Below are positions 23,975-33,590 of a stretch of 64,000 bases of DNA, in pieces. The DNA comes from Streptomyces cavernae (GTDB lineage: Bacteria > Actinomycetota > Actinomycetes > Streptomycetales > Streptomycetaceae). The translations under genes were made by a program, and so were the position numbers. The notes beneath the pieces were generated by a model. That model was not told the origin of the DNA and did no database searches. It saw nothing but the letters and a program-made list of their open reading frames with translations. The stretch is taken from positions 1-64,000 of the forward strand of contig NZ_RPDJ01000016.1 in the NCBI RefSeq assembly GCF_004023625.1, read 5' to 3'. Position 1 is the stretch's first letter. Every line of letters begins with the position of its first letter.

Positions 23975-24183
23975 CCCGCCTCCTCTCCCCACCGCGACGC
24001 CGCCGCCGCGGACTCACCTCAATGGTAGGCACGCAGCGCATCCGAATGAGCACGGAACGTTGAAGCAGCTCGGCCCGGGCATACGTCCATCGCAGCATCG
24101 ATCACCCATCCAAACCCGGGGCTGGGGCATGTCTTGGTGTGCTCGGCAGGGCAAAGCGTCGGGGTGTACGGCAGCCTGCGCCC

Positions 24184-24540
24184 ATGAGGTACGACCTTGC
24201 CGTTTGGGAGGGTGCTCGCCCGCCCGACGACGTCGCCGCCGGCCAGCTCTTCAAAGACCTGCGCGACAAGTACATCGACTCCGACGCGGATCACGCACCG
24301 ACGGATCGCATCGCCCGGTATGTCGCCGTACTCGTGCAGCGATGGCCCGACCTCGCCGAAGACGAGGACGACACCTCCCCGTGGTCCACAGGTCCGTTGA
24401 TCAACGAGGCCAGCGGTCCGCTGATCTATTTCCCCATGCGTTACGGCATGGTCGACGAGGCTTCGGCCTACGCCGCAACTGTCGCGGCATCCATGGGACT
24501 CGTCTGCTACGACCCCCAAGTGCAGCGGCTCAGGTCATGA
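24184..24540 (+). CDS. Conserved-looking small acidic protein, unknown function
   Basis: A 118-residue cytoplasmic protein beginning MRYDLAVWEGARPPDD. It has a helix FKDLRDKYIDSDADHAPTDR, an acidic turn DLAEDEDDTSPWSTGPLINE, and GPLIYFPMRYGMVDEASAYA. No signal or membrane segment is seen. I recall similar lone proteins in streptomycetes but no assigned function. Its position between an XRE pair and the Rhs-toxin locus makes an immunity-type role possible; this is inference only. Confidence 0.7.
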   Translation: MRYDLAVWEGARPPDDVAAGQLFKDLRDKYIDSDADHAPTDRIARYVAVLVQRWPDLAEDEDDTSPWSTGPLINEASGPLIYFPMRYGMVDEASAYAATVAASMGLVCYDPQVQRLRS

Positions 24541-24622
24541 AGACCTACTGAGTCATCGCGCGGGCGGAAGCACCGTCTGAGTGTTGCCGGAACGTCGCTC
24601 AAGACGCCGTTCCTCACGGCTC

Positions 24623-25210
24623 TCAGCAGGGCCGGGCGGCCCGGGGAAAGCCCAACTCGTCCAGAAGCGCGCTGAAAAGGTCCTCCGCAAAGGTCTCCCG
24701 CGAGCACAGTAGCTCTTCGATCCGGGGCTGCTGCGCTGTGGCCGGGATGCCGACCGCCGCAGCCCAGACGAGGGCGCCCTCGGCGTCGGCTGGAACATCC
24801 ACTTCGAGCTCCGCGCGCTTGCGCCTCACAGCCTCGTCGAACTCGGGTGTGCCCACCCACAGGCTCACGTCGTCCAGGTCCTCGGGTTCCTCGGTGAGGA
24901 GTGCCGCAGCGTTGGCCAGGTTGAGCCACGCCTGCCAGCGCTGCCCGTCGGTACCCAACCCGGTCACCAGGGCGATGTCGCTGTCCGAGACGTCTGCGAC
25001 GCAGGCCGGTGCGCCGGACCATCCGACCAGAGCGGACAGATAGTCGTCCTCCCATAGTCCGTGATCGAACTGGAGGGTCTGCCAACCGCCCGGTCGCGGC
25101 CACCACGCATGCACGGTGTCCTTCAGCTCCTGATTGATGCTGTCGAACACAGGGGCTTCCAGCAGCGGACGCTTGCTACGAGCAAAGACCAGATGACCCG
25201 AAAAGCCCAC
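24623..25210 (-). CDS. Hypothetical protein, paralogue of the 9701-10198 product
   Basis: A 195-residue protein beginning MGFSGHLVFARSKRPLLEAP. It continues with GGWQTLQFDHGLWEDDYLSA, ASP/GLU-rich helices and a final AEDLFSALLDELGFPRA. The GTG start has AGGAGGAGG upstream. The start, the GGWQ element and the C-terminal helix match the product of 9701-10198, showing a two-member family in this window. Function unknown. It lies on the same strand as, and downstream of, the Rhs toxin/immunity pair, separated by a strong terminator. Confidence 0.78.
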   Translation of the reverse strand: MGFSGHLVFARSKRPLLEAPVFDSINQELKDTVHAWWPRPGGWQTLQFDHGLWEDDYLSALVGWSGAPACVADVSDSDIALVTGLGTDGQRWQAWLNLANAAALLTEEPEDLDDVSLWVGTPEFDEAVRRKRAELEVDVPADAEGALVWAAAVGIPATAQQPRIEELLCSRETFAEDLFSALLDELGFPRAARPC

Positions 25211-25279
25211 GGAACCTCCTCCTTGGAACGTTTGCGCGCACCTTATGGGTTGCCACCGACAGAGCGGGCTTGGGCCGGC

Positions 25280-25360
25280 TCAATTGCTGAGTCGGCGGTA
25301 GCCGACGAGAGCGGCGGCTATGCCGACGAAAGCGAGGAAGCGCTCAGCCACGCCCACATC
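25280..25360 (-). pseudogene. Possible transposase C-terminal remnant
   Basis: In one minus-strand frame, DVGVAERFLAFVGIAAALVG is followed by YRRLSN and a stop. This resembles the last residues of IS5-type transposases (ER..xFLAFxxxAAALICYRRL). Nothing of the catalytic domain is present upstream. Only about 25 codons match by eye, so this is tentative. If correct, an insertion sequence once lay next to the toxin locus. Confidence 0.35.
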
Positions 25361-25415
25361 GGCGTCTACGCAACGTCCGACTCCGCCTCCACCGCATGCT
25401 GCCGTCAAGGGTCAT

Positions 25416-25449
25416 AAAGGCCCCGCCAGGAAGCCCTGGCGGGGCCTTT
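25416..25449 (-). terminator. Strong terminator after the toxin/immunity pair
   Basis: AAAGGCCCCGCCAGG and CCTGGCGGGGCCTTT form a perfect 15-bp stem with a 4-base loop (AAGC). The A- and T-runs at its ends make it work in both directions. It begins 29 bases downstream of the candidate immunity gene's stop. Confidence 0.9.
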
Positions 25450-25477
25450 CCATCCCCATGGAATACGCGAGAGCGCA

Positions 25478-25777
25478 TCAGCCTCGAACGACCGTGGTAA
25501 CCCAGATCGTCACGTCCCGTGCAATCTCTGCCGGCATCCCGCCAGTCACGATTCGATGCTCTTTATTGTCTGGGTTCCGGTACTCCACTTCGAGCCGCTT
25601 ATCTGAATCCAGCGCCACAACGACGTACCATTTATTCTCCAACCCCTGCGGCTCGACTGTCAGGTATGAGTTATCGGGATAACTCAGCTCATCGATCAAC
25701 TCGAAGAGCAGGTCTTCCGAGATTCCGTCATACGACTCGCCGCTCTCCGTTTCAACGCTGTACGGACTTGACGGCAT
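25478..25777 (-). CDS. Candidate immunity protein for the Rhs toxin
   Basis: A 99-residue acidic cytoplasmic protein: ETESGESYDGISEDLLFELI, DELSYPDNSYLTVEPQG, NKWYVVVALDSDKRLEVEYR, and MPAEIARDVTIWVTTVVRG. The ATG at 25777 has GGAGG 4 bases before it. It begins 29 bases after the toxin gene, on the same strand, is small and acidic, and has lower GC than its surroundings, all usual for immunity genes of polymorphic toxins. I do not recognise a named immunity family. Related-looking proteins exist as lone genes in streptomycetes. The role is inferred from position. Confidence 0.72.
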   Translation of the reverse strand: MPSSPYSVETESGESYDGISEDLLFELIDELSYPDNSYLTVEPQGLENKWYVVVALDSDKRLEVEYRNPDNKEHRIVTGGMPAEIARDVTIWVTTVVRG

Positions 25778-25806
25778 GTTACCTCCTCGTTCACGCAGGA
25801 AGACAC

Positions 25807-28800
25807 CTACCATCCGTCGCGATCCCTGAAGAACCCACCGCCAGTGACGTATTGAAGATCCTTCTCCCAGGACTGCGTCGGAGCCACAGACCCTCTATGC
25901 GGTTCGAAGTTCAGCGGCCCTGGATGTCTCTCCGTCATATAGCGTTCGACATCGAGGGCATCACGCCTGGAATCATAATTCCGGAGAATTACCATCCGCA
26001 CTCCACCCTCATAATCCGACCCCTTATATCTGCCGACGGGATTCTTTGATATACCCCATTTAAGCAATTCACCGCTCCTCGGGTTCACCAGAGCGTATAG
26101 GGATGTCTGCCCACGATCGGGAAGCGGACCCTCGATCGGCTTTCCGGTGGTGAAGGACGGGCAGTTAGAGTTATGAACGAGGACCGGAGTAGCCCCCGCC
26201 AGCACATAATACGTGTGCAGGTCGTCGACCGTAAGGTTGTACGTACGTGCACGCTGGGTGTAGGGCCTGTTCCCGGTGACCGTGACGGTCGTTCCGTCGG
26301 GCCTACGCAAGGTCATGCCGGCAACGAGGGAGCTGGCCTCGACCCACTGGCCCAGTGAAGGAATCCAGAAGGGGTGTTCGTAGGTTGCGGTGAGTTTCTT
26401 GGGCCCGTCCTTGGTCTGGATCGTCAGTTCGTTGAAGTGCTTGTCACCGTTCGTGACGATCAGCCGAGTGACCTTTCGTGCTCCCGTTTCCCCGGTCTCC
26501 GGGTCGGTGGCCACGACCTCTTCGCCGACCCTGATGTCCTCGATGTCCTTGGTGCTGCCATCGGCCATGAGGACGTTGGTGCCGGCGAGGAAGCACTGAT
26601 TGCACCCGCCACCGGACCCGCCGCGACCGCGCCCAAGAGCGCCGCCGTTCAGCGTGCCCGGCCCCTCACCGCCCGCGGCCCCCACGGCGCCCATGGCACC
26701 CAGAGCCGCCCCGAAGGAGACGAGCTTGCCCATGCAGCCGCTCTTGCGCCCCAAGTACGAGCAGGCGAGGAACTTCAGGTGTGTCAGACGGTTCCGATCG
26801 AACTCCTCTTCTTCTGGAGTTTGCGCGAACCCCAGGCAGCTTCCCTCGAACCCCCGGCACTCGTTGTTGATCAGTCGGTTGAGGATGTCCGCGAACTGGT
26901 TCGCGTATTTCCAGCTGCGGTCCACGAAGACGCCGGGGTATACCTCCGTCTTCTTCTTTGCGACGGAAGGCGGAGTGATATTGCCCCTGCGCAGCGCCTC
27001 CTGATGGTTCCCCGAATACTTCGGCTTTCCGGGCACATGCCCCGGCGTGGTGTTCTCGTAGCCGGGCGACGGCCGAGTCGGGCAGTCGATGAACGGGCAC
27101 AGCCCCGTCGGATCGCTCTTACTGATCGGGCTGTTGCTGCTGTACGCATAGCCGTTCATCTGCAGCGGGTTCGCCACGTCGATGATCGGGTCCGCCGACA
27201 GGAACCGGCCGACGCTCTGGTCGTACTCCCGCGCCCCGATGTGCGTCAGCCCCGTCGCAGCGTCGTCGATACCGACGCCCAGGTAGCTGCGCTTGTTGGG
27301 CCACGAGGCGGGCTTCGGGCCGCGCAGTTCGCCGTACGGCTTGTACGCACGGCGCGTCACCGGTTGTGTGCCCGACAGCTCCACCGTCGTCGTCGCCGTG
27401 CCGACCTGGTCCGCGAGGAGCACGTTCAGCTTGTGGCCCGTCGTCGCGCCGTTGCTCGTCGTGCGGACGACCGTGGGGGCGCCCGCGTGGGCGTAGGCGC
27501 GGGAGGCGCGGGTGACCGTGCCCGACGCGTTCGTCGTCAGTTCCGTCTCGCCCAGGTAGAGCGTCGTGCCTGACGGCGAGTTCTCCAGCAGGCGGTTGCC
27601 TGCCGCGTCGTAGACGTACGACGTCTTGACGCCGCCGTTCGTGATCGTGGCGAGCTTGTTCTCCTGCGTCCAGGTCAACGCCTGGGTCGTCGTCGGCAGC
27701 TCACGGGTCGTCGTGTTGCCCAGGTCGTCGTAGGCGTAGGAACTGCCCTGGCCCGACGGGCTGGAGGCCACCCGCTGCAGTGTGTGCGGCTGGGCGACGT
27801 AGCCGGGAGTGGACGGCGTCGCCGCGATGTCCTTGCCGTAGCCGTACGTGAAGCTGACGTTCTTCGACGCGTCCGCCGTGTCGTACTCCGTCATCCCGGC
27901 GCGGTTGCCGAGCCAGTCGAAGGTGTACGCCTGGCGGTAGGCGGTGGCGCCCGTCGCCACCGTCGTCGGCTCGGGGGCCGCTGCCGCCAGGCTGGAAGTC
28001 AGCGCGGCGTCGGGCGTCGTCGTGTCCGACGCCGCGTCGGCCGCGTCCGCCACCGGGCCCGAGGACGTCGCCGCGTCCGTGCGGTAGCCCCAGCTCGCGC
28101 CGCTCACCGACTTGCAGCCGACACCCCAGCCCGTGGGCTGCGTCTTCGACGTCCACGCGTGGACCAGTTCGCCCAACGCGTCATAGGTGAAGCACTGGTT
28201 GTCCCACGGCTCGCCCGACGCCTCCGGCAGCTTCCGCGCGATCGACGTGATCATGCCGGAGGTGTCGTAGGAGTAGTAGCCGTCGGAGATGCGGTGCGGG
28301 CCCGCCGTCTCCCGGTCGGCCACCGTGCGCTGCAGACGGCCCGTGTTCTGGTCGACGAAGTTGGTGGTCCACACCCGCCACGGCTGTGGGCCCGACACCG
28401 TCCGCAGCGGCTCGCCGTACGGCGAGTACGTGACGTCCGTCGTGTACCAGGACTGGCCCGAGGTCGACTCCGGGAGGCCGTCGGCGTTGTAGCGGGTGAC
28501 GACCTTCTCACGGGCCAGGCCGCCCGCCGCGGGCAGCGTGGTCGTCAGCGGCCTACCGGTGACGGGTGTGTAGGTGTACGAGTACGCGTAGGTGCCCGCG
28601 ACACCCGTGGTCAGGGTGCTGGACGGGATCACCGTCTCCCGGCCGGTCGGCCGGTACGCGGCGTCGTACCCCGTGACGCGGTCGATGTAATCGCCGTTCG
28701 CCGTGTGCCGGGTGGACGCCGCCGGCTGGCCCAGCGCGCCGGCCACGGTGTCGTACTCGAACGACTTGACCGGAGTGGCCGTCTCCGAGCCCTCACGGAC

Positions 28801-31800
28801 GTACCTGATCCGGCCCAGTTCGTCGTACTCGGTGAACGTGACCTGGCGGGCGGTGTTGGTGACCTTCCGCAGGCGGTCGGCTTCGTCGTACTCGGTCAGG
28901 GTCGTGCCGGTGTCCGGGTCCTTGCTGGAGGTCAGCCGGCCGCGGGCGTCGTACTCGTAGCGCCAGGTGTTGCCCGCCGGGTCCGTGACCGTCTTGCGGT
29001 TGCCGCGCTCGTCGTACGCGTACGTGGTCGCCCGGTAGGCCGACCTGTCCTCCTTCGTGTAGTGCCGGATGGCCGTGACCCGGCCCAGCGCGTCCGTGTA
29101 GGTGGTGGTGGAGGGAGCCGTCGAGCCGGCCGGGTTCACGGTGACGCTGGTGTCCGCGTAACCCGTGTACGTCGCGTACTTGTACTTGCCGCCGAGGTAC
29201 GTCGACATCCGGCGCACGCGCTCCAGACCGTCGTAGCGCGTCTTCGTCCAGCTCGGAATCAGTGAATCCGACTTGACGTCGAAGAGCTTGGGGTCCGGTT
29301 CGCCCTTGGCGAGGTATCCGCCGGTCTGCGTGTCGACGAGCCCGTGGTCGTTGTACGACGTGTCGGTGATGATCCGGCCGGGGCCGTGCGCCTCGCTCTG
29401 TGTCTGGACCTGGCGCATCAGGCCGTCGTAGAGCGTGACCTGGGTGCCGTAGGAGCCGTCGTCGCGCAGCGTGCGGACGGTCACCGCCGCCGGGCGGTTC
29501 TCCTTGGTGTTGGCGACGGTCGCCTGGTAGGCGATCTGGACGTCGGGCTTCGTCTCGCCCGAACGCGCCGCCGACCAGCCCTTCACCAGGCGGCCCAGAG
29601 CGTCGTACTCGGTTCGCGTGACCCGGCCGTTGGCGTCGGTGACCGTCAGGGCCAGGCCCCGGCCCGGATCGAGGGTCGTGGTGACCGCGTGGCCCTTGGC
29701 GTTGATGGCTTTGGTGGCGGTGACCGGGCCGCCGGAGTCGGCGGGCGTGTACTGGGTCTCCGAGGTGCCCTGCCCCGGCTTGGTGACCGTGCGCAGGCGG
29801 CCGAGCGGGTCGTATGTCGTCTTCGTGACGACCGAGTACGCGGTGCCCTTGCCGTCGATCTCGGCGGCGGAGGTCACCAGGCCCTTGGTCGGCGTCGCGC
29901 CGTGCGCGAGGTTGTCGTAGCTGGTGCGCACCGCGCCCTTGAGCCGGGTCGCCGGGTCGGCCGTGTCGAAGCCGGAGCAGGCGGTGGCCGTGGTGCGCTG
30001 TTCCTTGGGCAGACCGATCAGCCAGGCGGTGGTGTTGTGGACGTACGACGTCCTGGTGCAGGTCTGGTCGGAGAGGACCTCGCTCGTACCGCTGGGTTTG
30101 ACGACCGCTGTCTCGACCTGCTCGGGGAGACCGTACGTATCGTCGACCGTGGTGAGCGTGCGGACCGCCTGCCAGCTGCTGCCGACGGTCTGGAGAGCGT
30201 CCGAGCGCCGGACGCCGCTGCGGTGGGCGAGGAGCGGGGTCAGGTCCGTGCCGTCGTCGGCCTCGCGGGCGCGCGACGCGGTCTGCTTCGACCACGGGTA
30301 GTTGAGGGTGCGCTGGGCGACCTTGCCGCCGGAGTCCTGGTAGGTGATGGACTCGGCCGTCATGCCCGCGTATTGCGGGGCGTCGTCCGTGAGGAGCGTG
30401 TACTTGCCGGTGGAGTCCTTGACCTCCCCGCCCACACCCACGAAGTAGCGGGTCGTGGAGCGCGACTGGCCCTGTGGTTCATCGATCCCGGAGGTGGTGC
30501 GGCTGCCCTTGGTGACCGTCACCTCACGGTAGCCGCGCCAGTCGCTGTACGTGCGCAGGGGCTGGCGGGTGAACTCGTCGTCGCTCTTGTCCCAGGCGGG
30601 GCGGGAGTACGCGTACTTGGTGGTGATGAGCTTGCCGCGCGAGGTGACCTTGTCGTTCTCGGTCACGGAGTCGACGACGTACTTGTTGAACCACGCCTTG
30701 GCGGGCTTCTTCTCGTCCCCGTCGGGGGACCAACGGACCGGGAAACAGGTCGAGTTGTCCTTGCCCTTGTCCTCGGCCGGCTCGCTCGCGCAGCCGCCCG
30801 TGTACTCGACGTCGATCTCGCCGCCGTACTCGGTGGCGACGGTTCCGATGCGGGGGCGGGTGAACCCCGGCCGCTGGTCGCCGGCGCCGCTGCTCACCAG
30901 GTTGGGCAGCTGACGGTCCTTCAGCCGCCCGCGCAGGGGGGAGGTGGAGCCGACCGTGTACTGGGCGAAGCTGATGCCGTCCTTGGACTGGAGGGTCCCG
31001 GTGGTGTCACCGGGCGCGAACCCGCGCCGGGTGATCGAGTTGAGCCACAGTCCGGGCGCGGTGTCGTACCAGTCCTCGGGGAAGGACTGGTGGAGCGTGT
31101 ACGTGTCCACCTTGCCGAGGCCCGACTGGCCCGCGCGTGCGCCCTTCGTCGTGACCGTGTCCAGCCGCATCTGCGTCCAGAAGGACGGGAACGGAGGGCA
31201 CAGCTTGGAGGTGGACTTGCAGTTGAGGTTGCCCGGGGTGTCCCACCAGGGTCGGTACGCGCCGGGGTCGTCGGTCTTGGCGAAGTTCGCGGGATCGCAG
31301 GCCGTCGCCGACTTCAGGCAGCGCTGCGCGACACCGAACTCGACCGTCGCGGACGGCTTGGTGAGATCGGCGCGCATGCCGTACTCGATGCTGGTCGGGT
31401 ACGCGTAACGGTCGTACTGCTCAGGCGACTTGAACTTCTTCCGTACGGCGTAGTGGTTCGTCTCCTGCTTCCAGTTGACGACCATGGCGTTGCCGTGGAC
31501 GTCGACGACCTTGTCCATGCCCCAGCGCCAGGCCTGCTTCTTGCCGGACCCGCAGCGGGAGTCGGCGAAGGTGTCGGCGTGGCAGGGCTCGCCGGGGTGG
31601 TTGCCGAAGACAGGGACGGTGGAGACGGAGTTGGTGTCCGCGTGGCCGCCTCCGACCTTGTTGAGGCCGTAGAAGTACTGCGTTCCGTCCGGGGTGGTGA
31701 CGACCCAGTGCTCACCGTCGTTGTCGCCGTTGGTCCCGCCGGTCTTGAGCTCGACGCGGGTGCCGTCGTCCTGCTGGGGACGGTAGGTGGTGGTGTCGCC

Positions 31801-33084
31801 GACGCGTACCAGTTCGGTGGTCTTGCCCCCGAGGGACATCACCGCGTTGTACGACACCCAGCACAGGTCGGAGGTCTTGTCCTTCTTCGCGGTGTTGTTG
31901 GGCGTGCCGGAGTTCAGCTTCTTGCGGTCGTCCTGGCAGGGGCGGTAACGGCGCTCGATATGGCCGGGGTCGTAGTTCCAGCCCTCGCCGATCCAGGAGG
32001 ACTGCGGCGAGGAGACCGCTGTACGACCGTCCACGGTCTGGGAGCTGTAGTTGAAGGAGATGCTGGGCGCCGGTCCCGCGGGAGCGGGCGGGACCACCAC
32101 CGGATAGGACCAGGTGAACGCGCCCGAGGAGCCGCCCGCCTCCCACTTGCCGTCGGAGGCCAGTGGTGTGGCCTTGAAGGAGCCGCCCGCGCCACCGCCG
32201 GAGTCGACCGCCGCGACGACGGCGGTGTCTCCGGCGGCGGCAGCTCTCGCCGCGGTGTTGTAGGCGGCCTGGACGGCTGAGGGGCGGTCAGTGAGCGCCC
32301 TCTCGGTTGAGGCAGGGGTGACGGTGGTCCCGTCGGCGGCCGGGTCGACCGTGGCTGTGATCGACCCGTCCGCCGTGTCGTTCGTCGTCTCCAGTTCCTC
32401 GTACGTCTGGCACGCCTCGTCGTCCGGCGTCGTCAGGTAGCACTCGGGGAACTGGACGAAGCGCAGCCGGGAGGCCCAGTCGGCGCCGTAGAGGTTCTTG
32501 AAGTCGGCGTAGTCGAGCTTGACCGCGATGGGGACGGAGCCGGTCGCCGGGGCCCGCACAGTGACGACCGCGCCGTCCACGCCCTGCCCCACGGAGGCCG
32601 TCCGGGCGGCCACACTGACCTGCCAGGTTCCGGTGGGAGCGGGCTGGTCGGGCGCTTGGCCGAGACTGACGGGCAGGTCCTCGACCGGCTTGGGATCGGC
32701 GGCGGCGAGCGCTGTCGGCCGCGCGTCGGTGGTGCGGAGGGACGCCGTCTGCGCGGTCGAGCCGAACGTGACCGAACCGGTGTCGGCGGGCGGAACCGTG
32801 GTCGTACCCGCCGGCGCCTGTGCCTGGTCCTCGGGAACGTCGACCTTCAGGGTCTCCAGGTTCTTGTCGAAGACCTCGCCCGGAAGCGGTTCGTCCTTCT
32901 TGAGTGGCTCCAACTCCAGCGTCTCGCGCCCCTGCTCGGCCGCCGTCGGATCCGGTGGCAGCGCCAGCGACTGGGTGGGCAGCAGGCCGACCAGAAGTGC
33001 GGCGCCTACCGTGGGTATGACGAATCGCCGTGAGCGACGAACGTGAGCAGGCAGAAGTCGAGCAGGCGAAAGCCGACCGAACAC
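25807..33084 (-). CDS. Rhs/YD-repeat polymorphic toxin with Hint and GIY-YIG-like tip
   Basis: A predicted exported protein of about 2,425 residues. An N-terminal signal-like segment (FVIPTVGAALLVGLLPTQSLA) precedes a SpvB/TcdB-like region (VPPAPAGPAPSISFNYSSQT). Many YD repeats follow at about 1050-1950 (YDALGRLVKGW, YDARGRLTSSKDPDTGTTLT). The Rhs core ends at IGAREYDQSVGRFLSADPI and DPTGL near 1990. A Hint autoprocessing domain runs from CFLAGTNVLMADGSTKDIED (near 2163) to PVLVHNS (near 2303). The last ~121 residues hold SLYALVNPRSGELLKWGISK then NPVGRY, with later ALDVERYMTERHPGPLNFEP, a GIY-YIG nuclease-like pattern. The GTG at 33084 is preferred (GGGGGGA upstream) over GTG 33132. The tip region has lower GC than the core. 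Confidence 0.92.
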   Translation of the reverse strand: MFGRLSPARLLPAHVRRSRRFVIPTVGAALLVGLLPTQSLALPPDPTAAEQGRETLELEPLKKDEPLPGEVFDKNLETLKVDVPEDQAQAPAGTTTVPPADTGSVTFGSTAQTASLRTTDARPTALAAADPKPVEDLPVSLGQAPDQPAPTGTWQVSVAARTASVGQGVDGAVVTVRAPATGSVPIAVKLDYADFKNLYGADWASRLRFVQFPECYLTTPDDEACQTYEELETTNDTADGSITATVDPAADGTTVTPASTERALTDRPSAVQAAYNTAARAAAAGDTAVVAAVDSGGGAGGSFKATPLASDGKWEAGGSSGAFTWSYPVVVPPAPAGPAPSISFNYSSQTVDGRTAVSSPQSSWIGEGWNYDPGHIERRYRPCQDDRKKLNSGTPNNTAKKDKTSDLCWVSYNAVMSLGGKTTELVRVGDTTTYRPQQDDGTRVELKTGGTNGDNDGEHWVVTTPDGTQYFYGLNKVGGGHADTNSVSTVPVFGNHPGEPCHADTFADSRCGSGKKQAWRWGMDKVVDVHGNAMVVNWKQETNHYAVRKKFKSPEQYDRYAYPTSIEYGMRADLTKPSATVEFGVAQRCLKSATACDPANFAKTDDPGAYRPWWDTPGNLNCKSTSKLCPPFPSFWTQMRLDTVTTKGARAGQSGLGKVDTYTLHQSFPEDWYDTAPGLWLNSITRRGFAPGDTTGTLQSKDGISFAQYTVGSTSPLRGRLKDRQLPNLVSSGAGDQRPGFTRPRIGTVATEYGGEIDVEYTGGCASEPAEDKGKDNSTCFPVRWSPDGDEKKPAKAWFNKYVVDSVTENDKVTSRGKLITTKYAYSRPAWDKSDDEFTRQPLRTYSDWRGYREVTVTKGSRTTSGIDEPQGQSRSTTRYFVGVGGEVKDSTGKYTLLTDDAPQYAGMTAESITYQDSGGKVAQRTLNYPWSKQTASRAREADDGTDLTPLLAHRSGVRRSDALQTVGSSWQAVRTLTTVDDTYGLPEQVETAVVKPSGTSEVLSDQTCTRTSYVHNTTAWLIGLPKEQRTTATACSGFDTADPATRLKGAVRTSYDNLAHGATPTKGLVTSAAEIDGKGTAYSVVTKTTYDPLGRLRTVTKPGQGTSETQYTPADSGGPVTATKAINAKGHAVTTTLDPGRGLALTVTDANGRVTRTEYDALGRLVKGWSAARSGETKPDVQIAYQATVANTKENRPAAVTVRTLRDDGSYGTQVTLYDGLMRQVQTQSEAHGPGRIITDTSYNDHGLVDTQTGGYLAKGEPDPKLFDVKSDSLIPSWTKTRYDGLERVRRMSTYLGGKYKYATYTGYADTSVTVNPAGSTAPSTTTYTDALGRVTAIRHYTKEDRSAYRATTYAYDERGNRKTVTDPAGNTWRYEYDARGRLTSSKDPDTGTTLTEYDEADRLRKVTNTARQVTFTEYDELGRIRYVREGSETATPVKSFEYDTVAGALGQPAASTRHTANGDYIDRVTGYDAAYRPTGRETVIPSSTLTTGVAGTYAYSYTYTPVTGRPLTTTLPAAGGLAREKVVTRYNADGLPESTSGQSWYTTDVTYSPYGEPLRTVSGPQPWRVWTTNFVDQNTGRLQRTVADRETAGPHRISDGYYSYDTSGMITSIARKLPEASGEPWDNQCFTYDALGELVHAWTSKTQPTGWGVGCKSVSGASWGYRTDAATSSGPVADAADAASDTTTPDAALTSSLAAAAPEPTTVATGATAYRQAYTFDWLGNRAGMTEYDTADASKNVSFTYGYGKDIAATPSTPGYVAQPHTLQRVASSPSGQGSSYAYDDLGNTTTRELPTTTQALTWTQENKLATITNGGVKTSYVYDAAGNRLLENSPSGTTLYLGETELTTNASGTVTRASRAYAHAGAPTVVRTTSNGATTGHKLNVLLADQVGTATTTVELSGTQPVTRRAYKPYGELRGPKPASWPNKRSYLGVGIDDAATGLTHIGAREYDQSVGRFLSADPIIDVANPLQMNGYAYSSNSPISKSDPTGLCPFIDCPTRPSPGYENTTPGHVPGKPKYSGNHQEALRRGNITPPSVAKKKTEVYPGVFVDRSWKYANQFADILNRLINNECRGFEGSCLGFAQTPEEEEFDRNRLTHLKFLACSYLGRKSGCMGKLVSFGAALGAMGAVGAAGGEGPGTLNGGALGRGRGGSGGGCNQCFLAGTNVLMADGSTKDIEDIRVGEEVVATDPETGETGARKVTRLIVTNGDKHFNELTIQTKDGPKKLTATYEHPFWIPSLGQWVEASSLVAGMTLRRPDGTTVTVTGNRPYTQRARTYNLTVDDLHTYYVLAGATPVLVHNSNCPSFTTGKPIEGPLPDRGQTSLYALVNPRSGELLKWGISKNPVGRYKGSDYEGGVRMVILRNYDSRRDALDVERYMTERHPGPLNFEPHRGSVAPTQSWEKDLQYVTGGGFFRDRDGW

Positions 33085-33590
33085 GACGAGGTCCCCCCGG
33101 ACCACTTGGAGCGGGGACCGGTAGCGGACCACGCGTGATGGCGTATCAGATAGCGGAGATTCTGTGGTGGCGCTGTGAACATGCGCCAGGGCTGACCCCT
33201 ACCATGTGATCATCATCACGGTGCGTAACAGATCGCAACGGTCGGTTGTTACCTTTAACAGGCTCTTACCTCAGAGGTAGATCTACTGAGCCTTCTCCCC
33301 GTTTCCAGCGTATTCATCTGCCTGACACTCAAATCGCCTGTGTAGCAATGCATTTGACGGTGCTTTAGAAGACTTTGCGCCGCCGGATGAGGGGGCGAGG
33401 CGCCCCAGAGACGTGCGATTGGCTCTGTCGGCTCGGCCCGGTCACCACGTCGCCACTCCTCCGCGCTCCTTGCGCACAGGGTGACGACAGACGACACATG
33501 GGTCATCATCAGCTCGCTTCCGGCCACGCTCTGCCCTGCTGCCGGAGCCAGGGGGAGAACCACGGGCCACGGGGAAGGGGAACCCGTCCG
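33085..33590. promoter_or_regulatory. Divergent promoter region, Rhs toxin / DNRLRE protein
   Basis: About 500 bases without a gene between divergently transcribed large genes. The part 33190-33300 is unusually AT-rich for this genome and contains palindromes: TGTTA-CCTT-TAACA at 33247-33260, a second near CTTACCTCAGAGGTAG, and ccatgtgatcatcatcacgg. These look like regulator sites shared by both genes. A G-rich ribosome site (ggggaagggg) precedes the ATG at 33591. Confidence 0.5.

Noticed and set aside
29344..32280. 978-codon plus-strand frame opposite the Rhs toxin
   Set aside because: It mirrors the Rhs repeats and has no recognisable domain; the minus-strand reading has YD repeats and a Hint domain.
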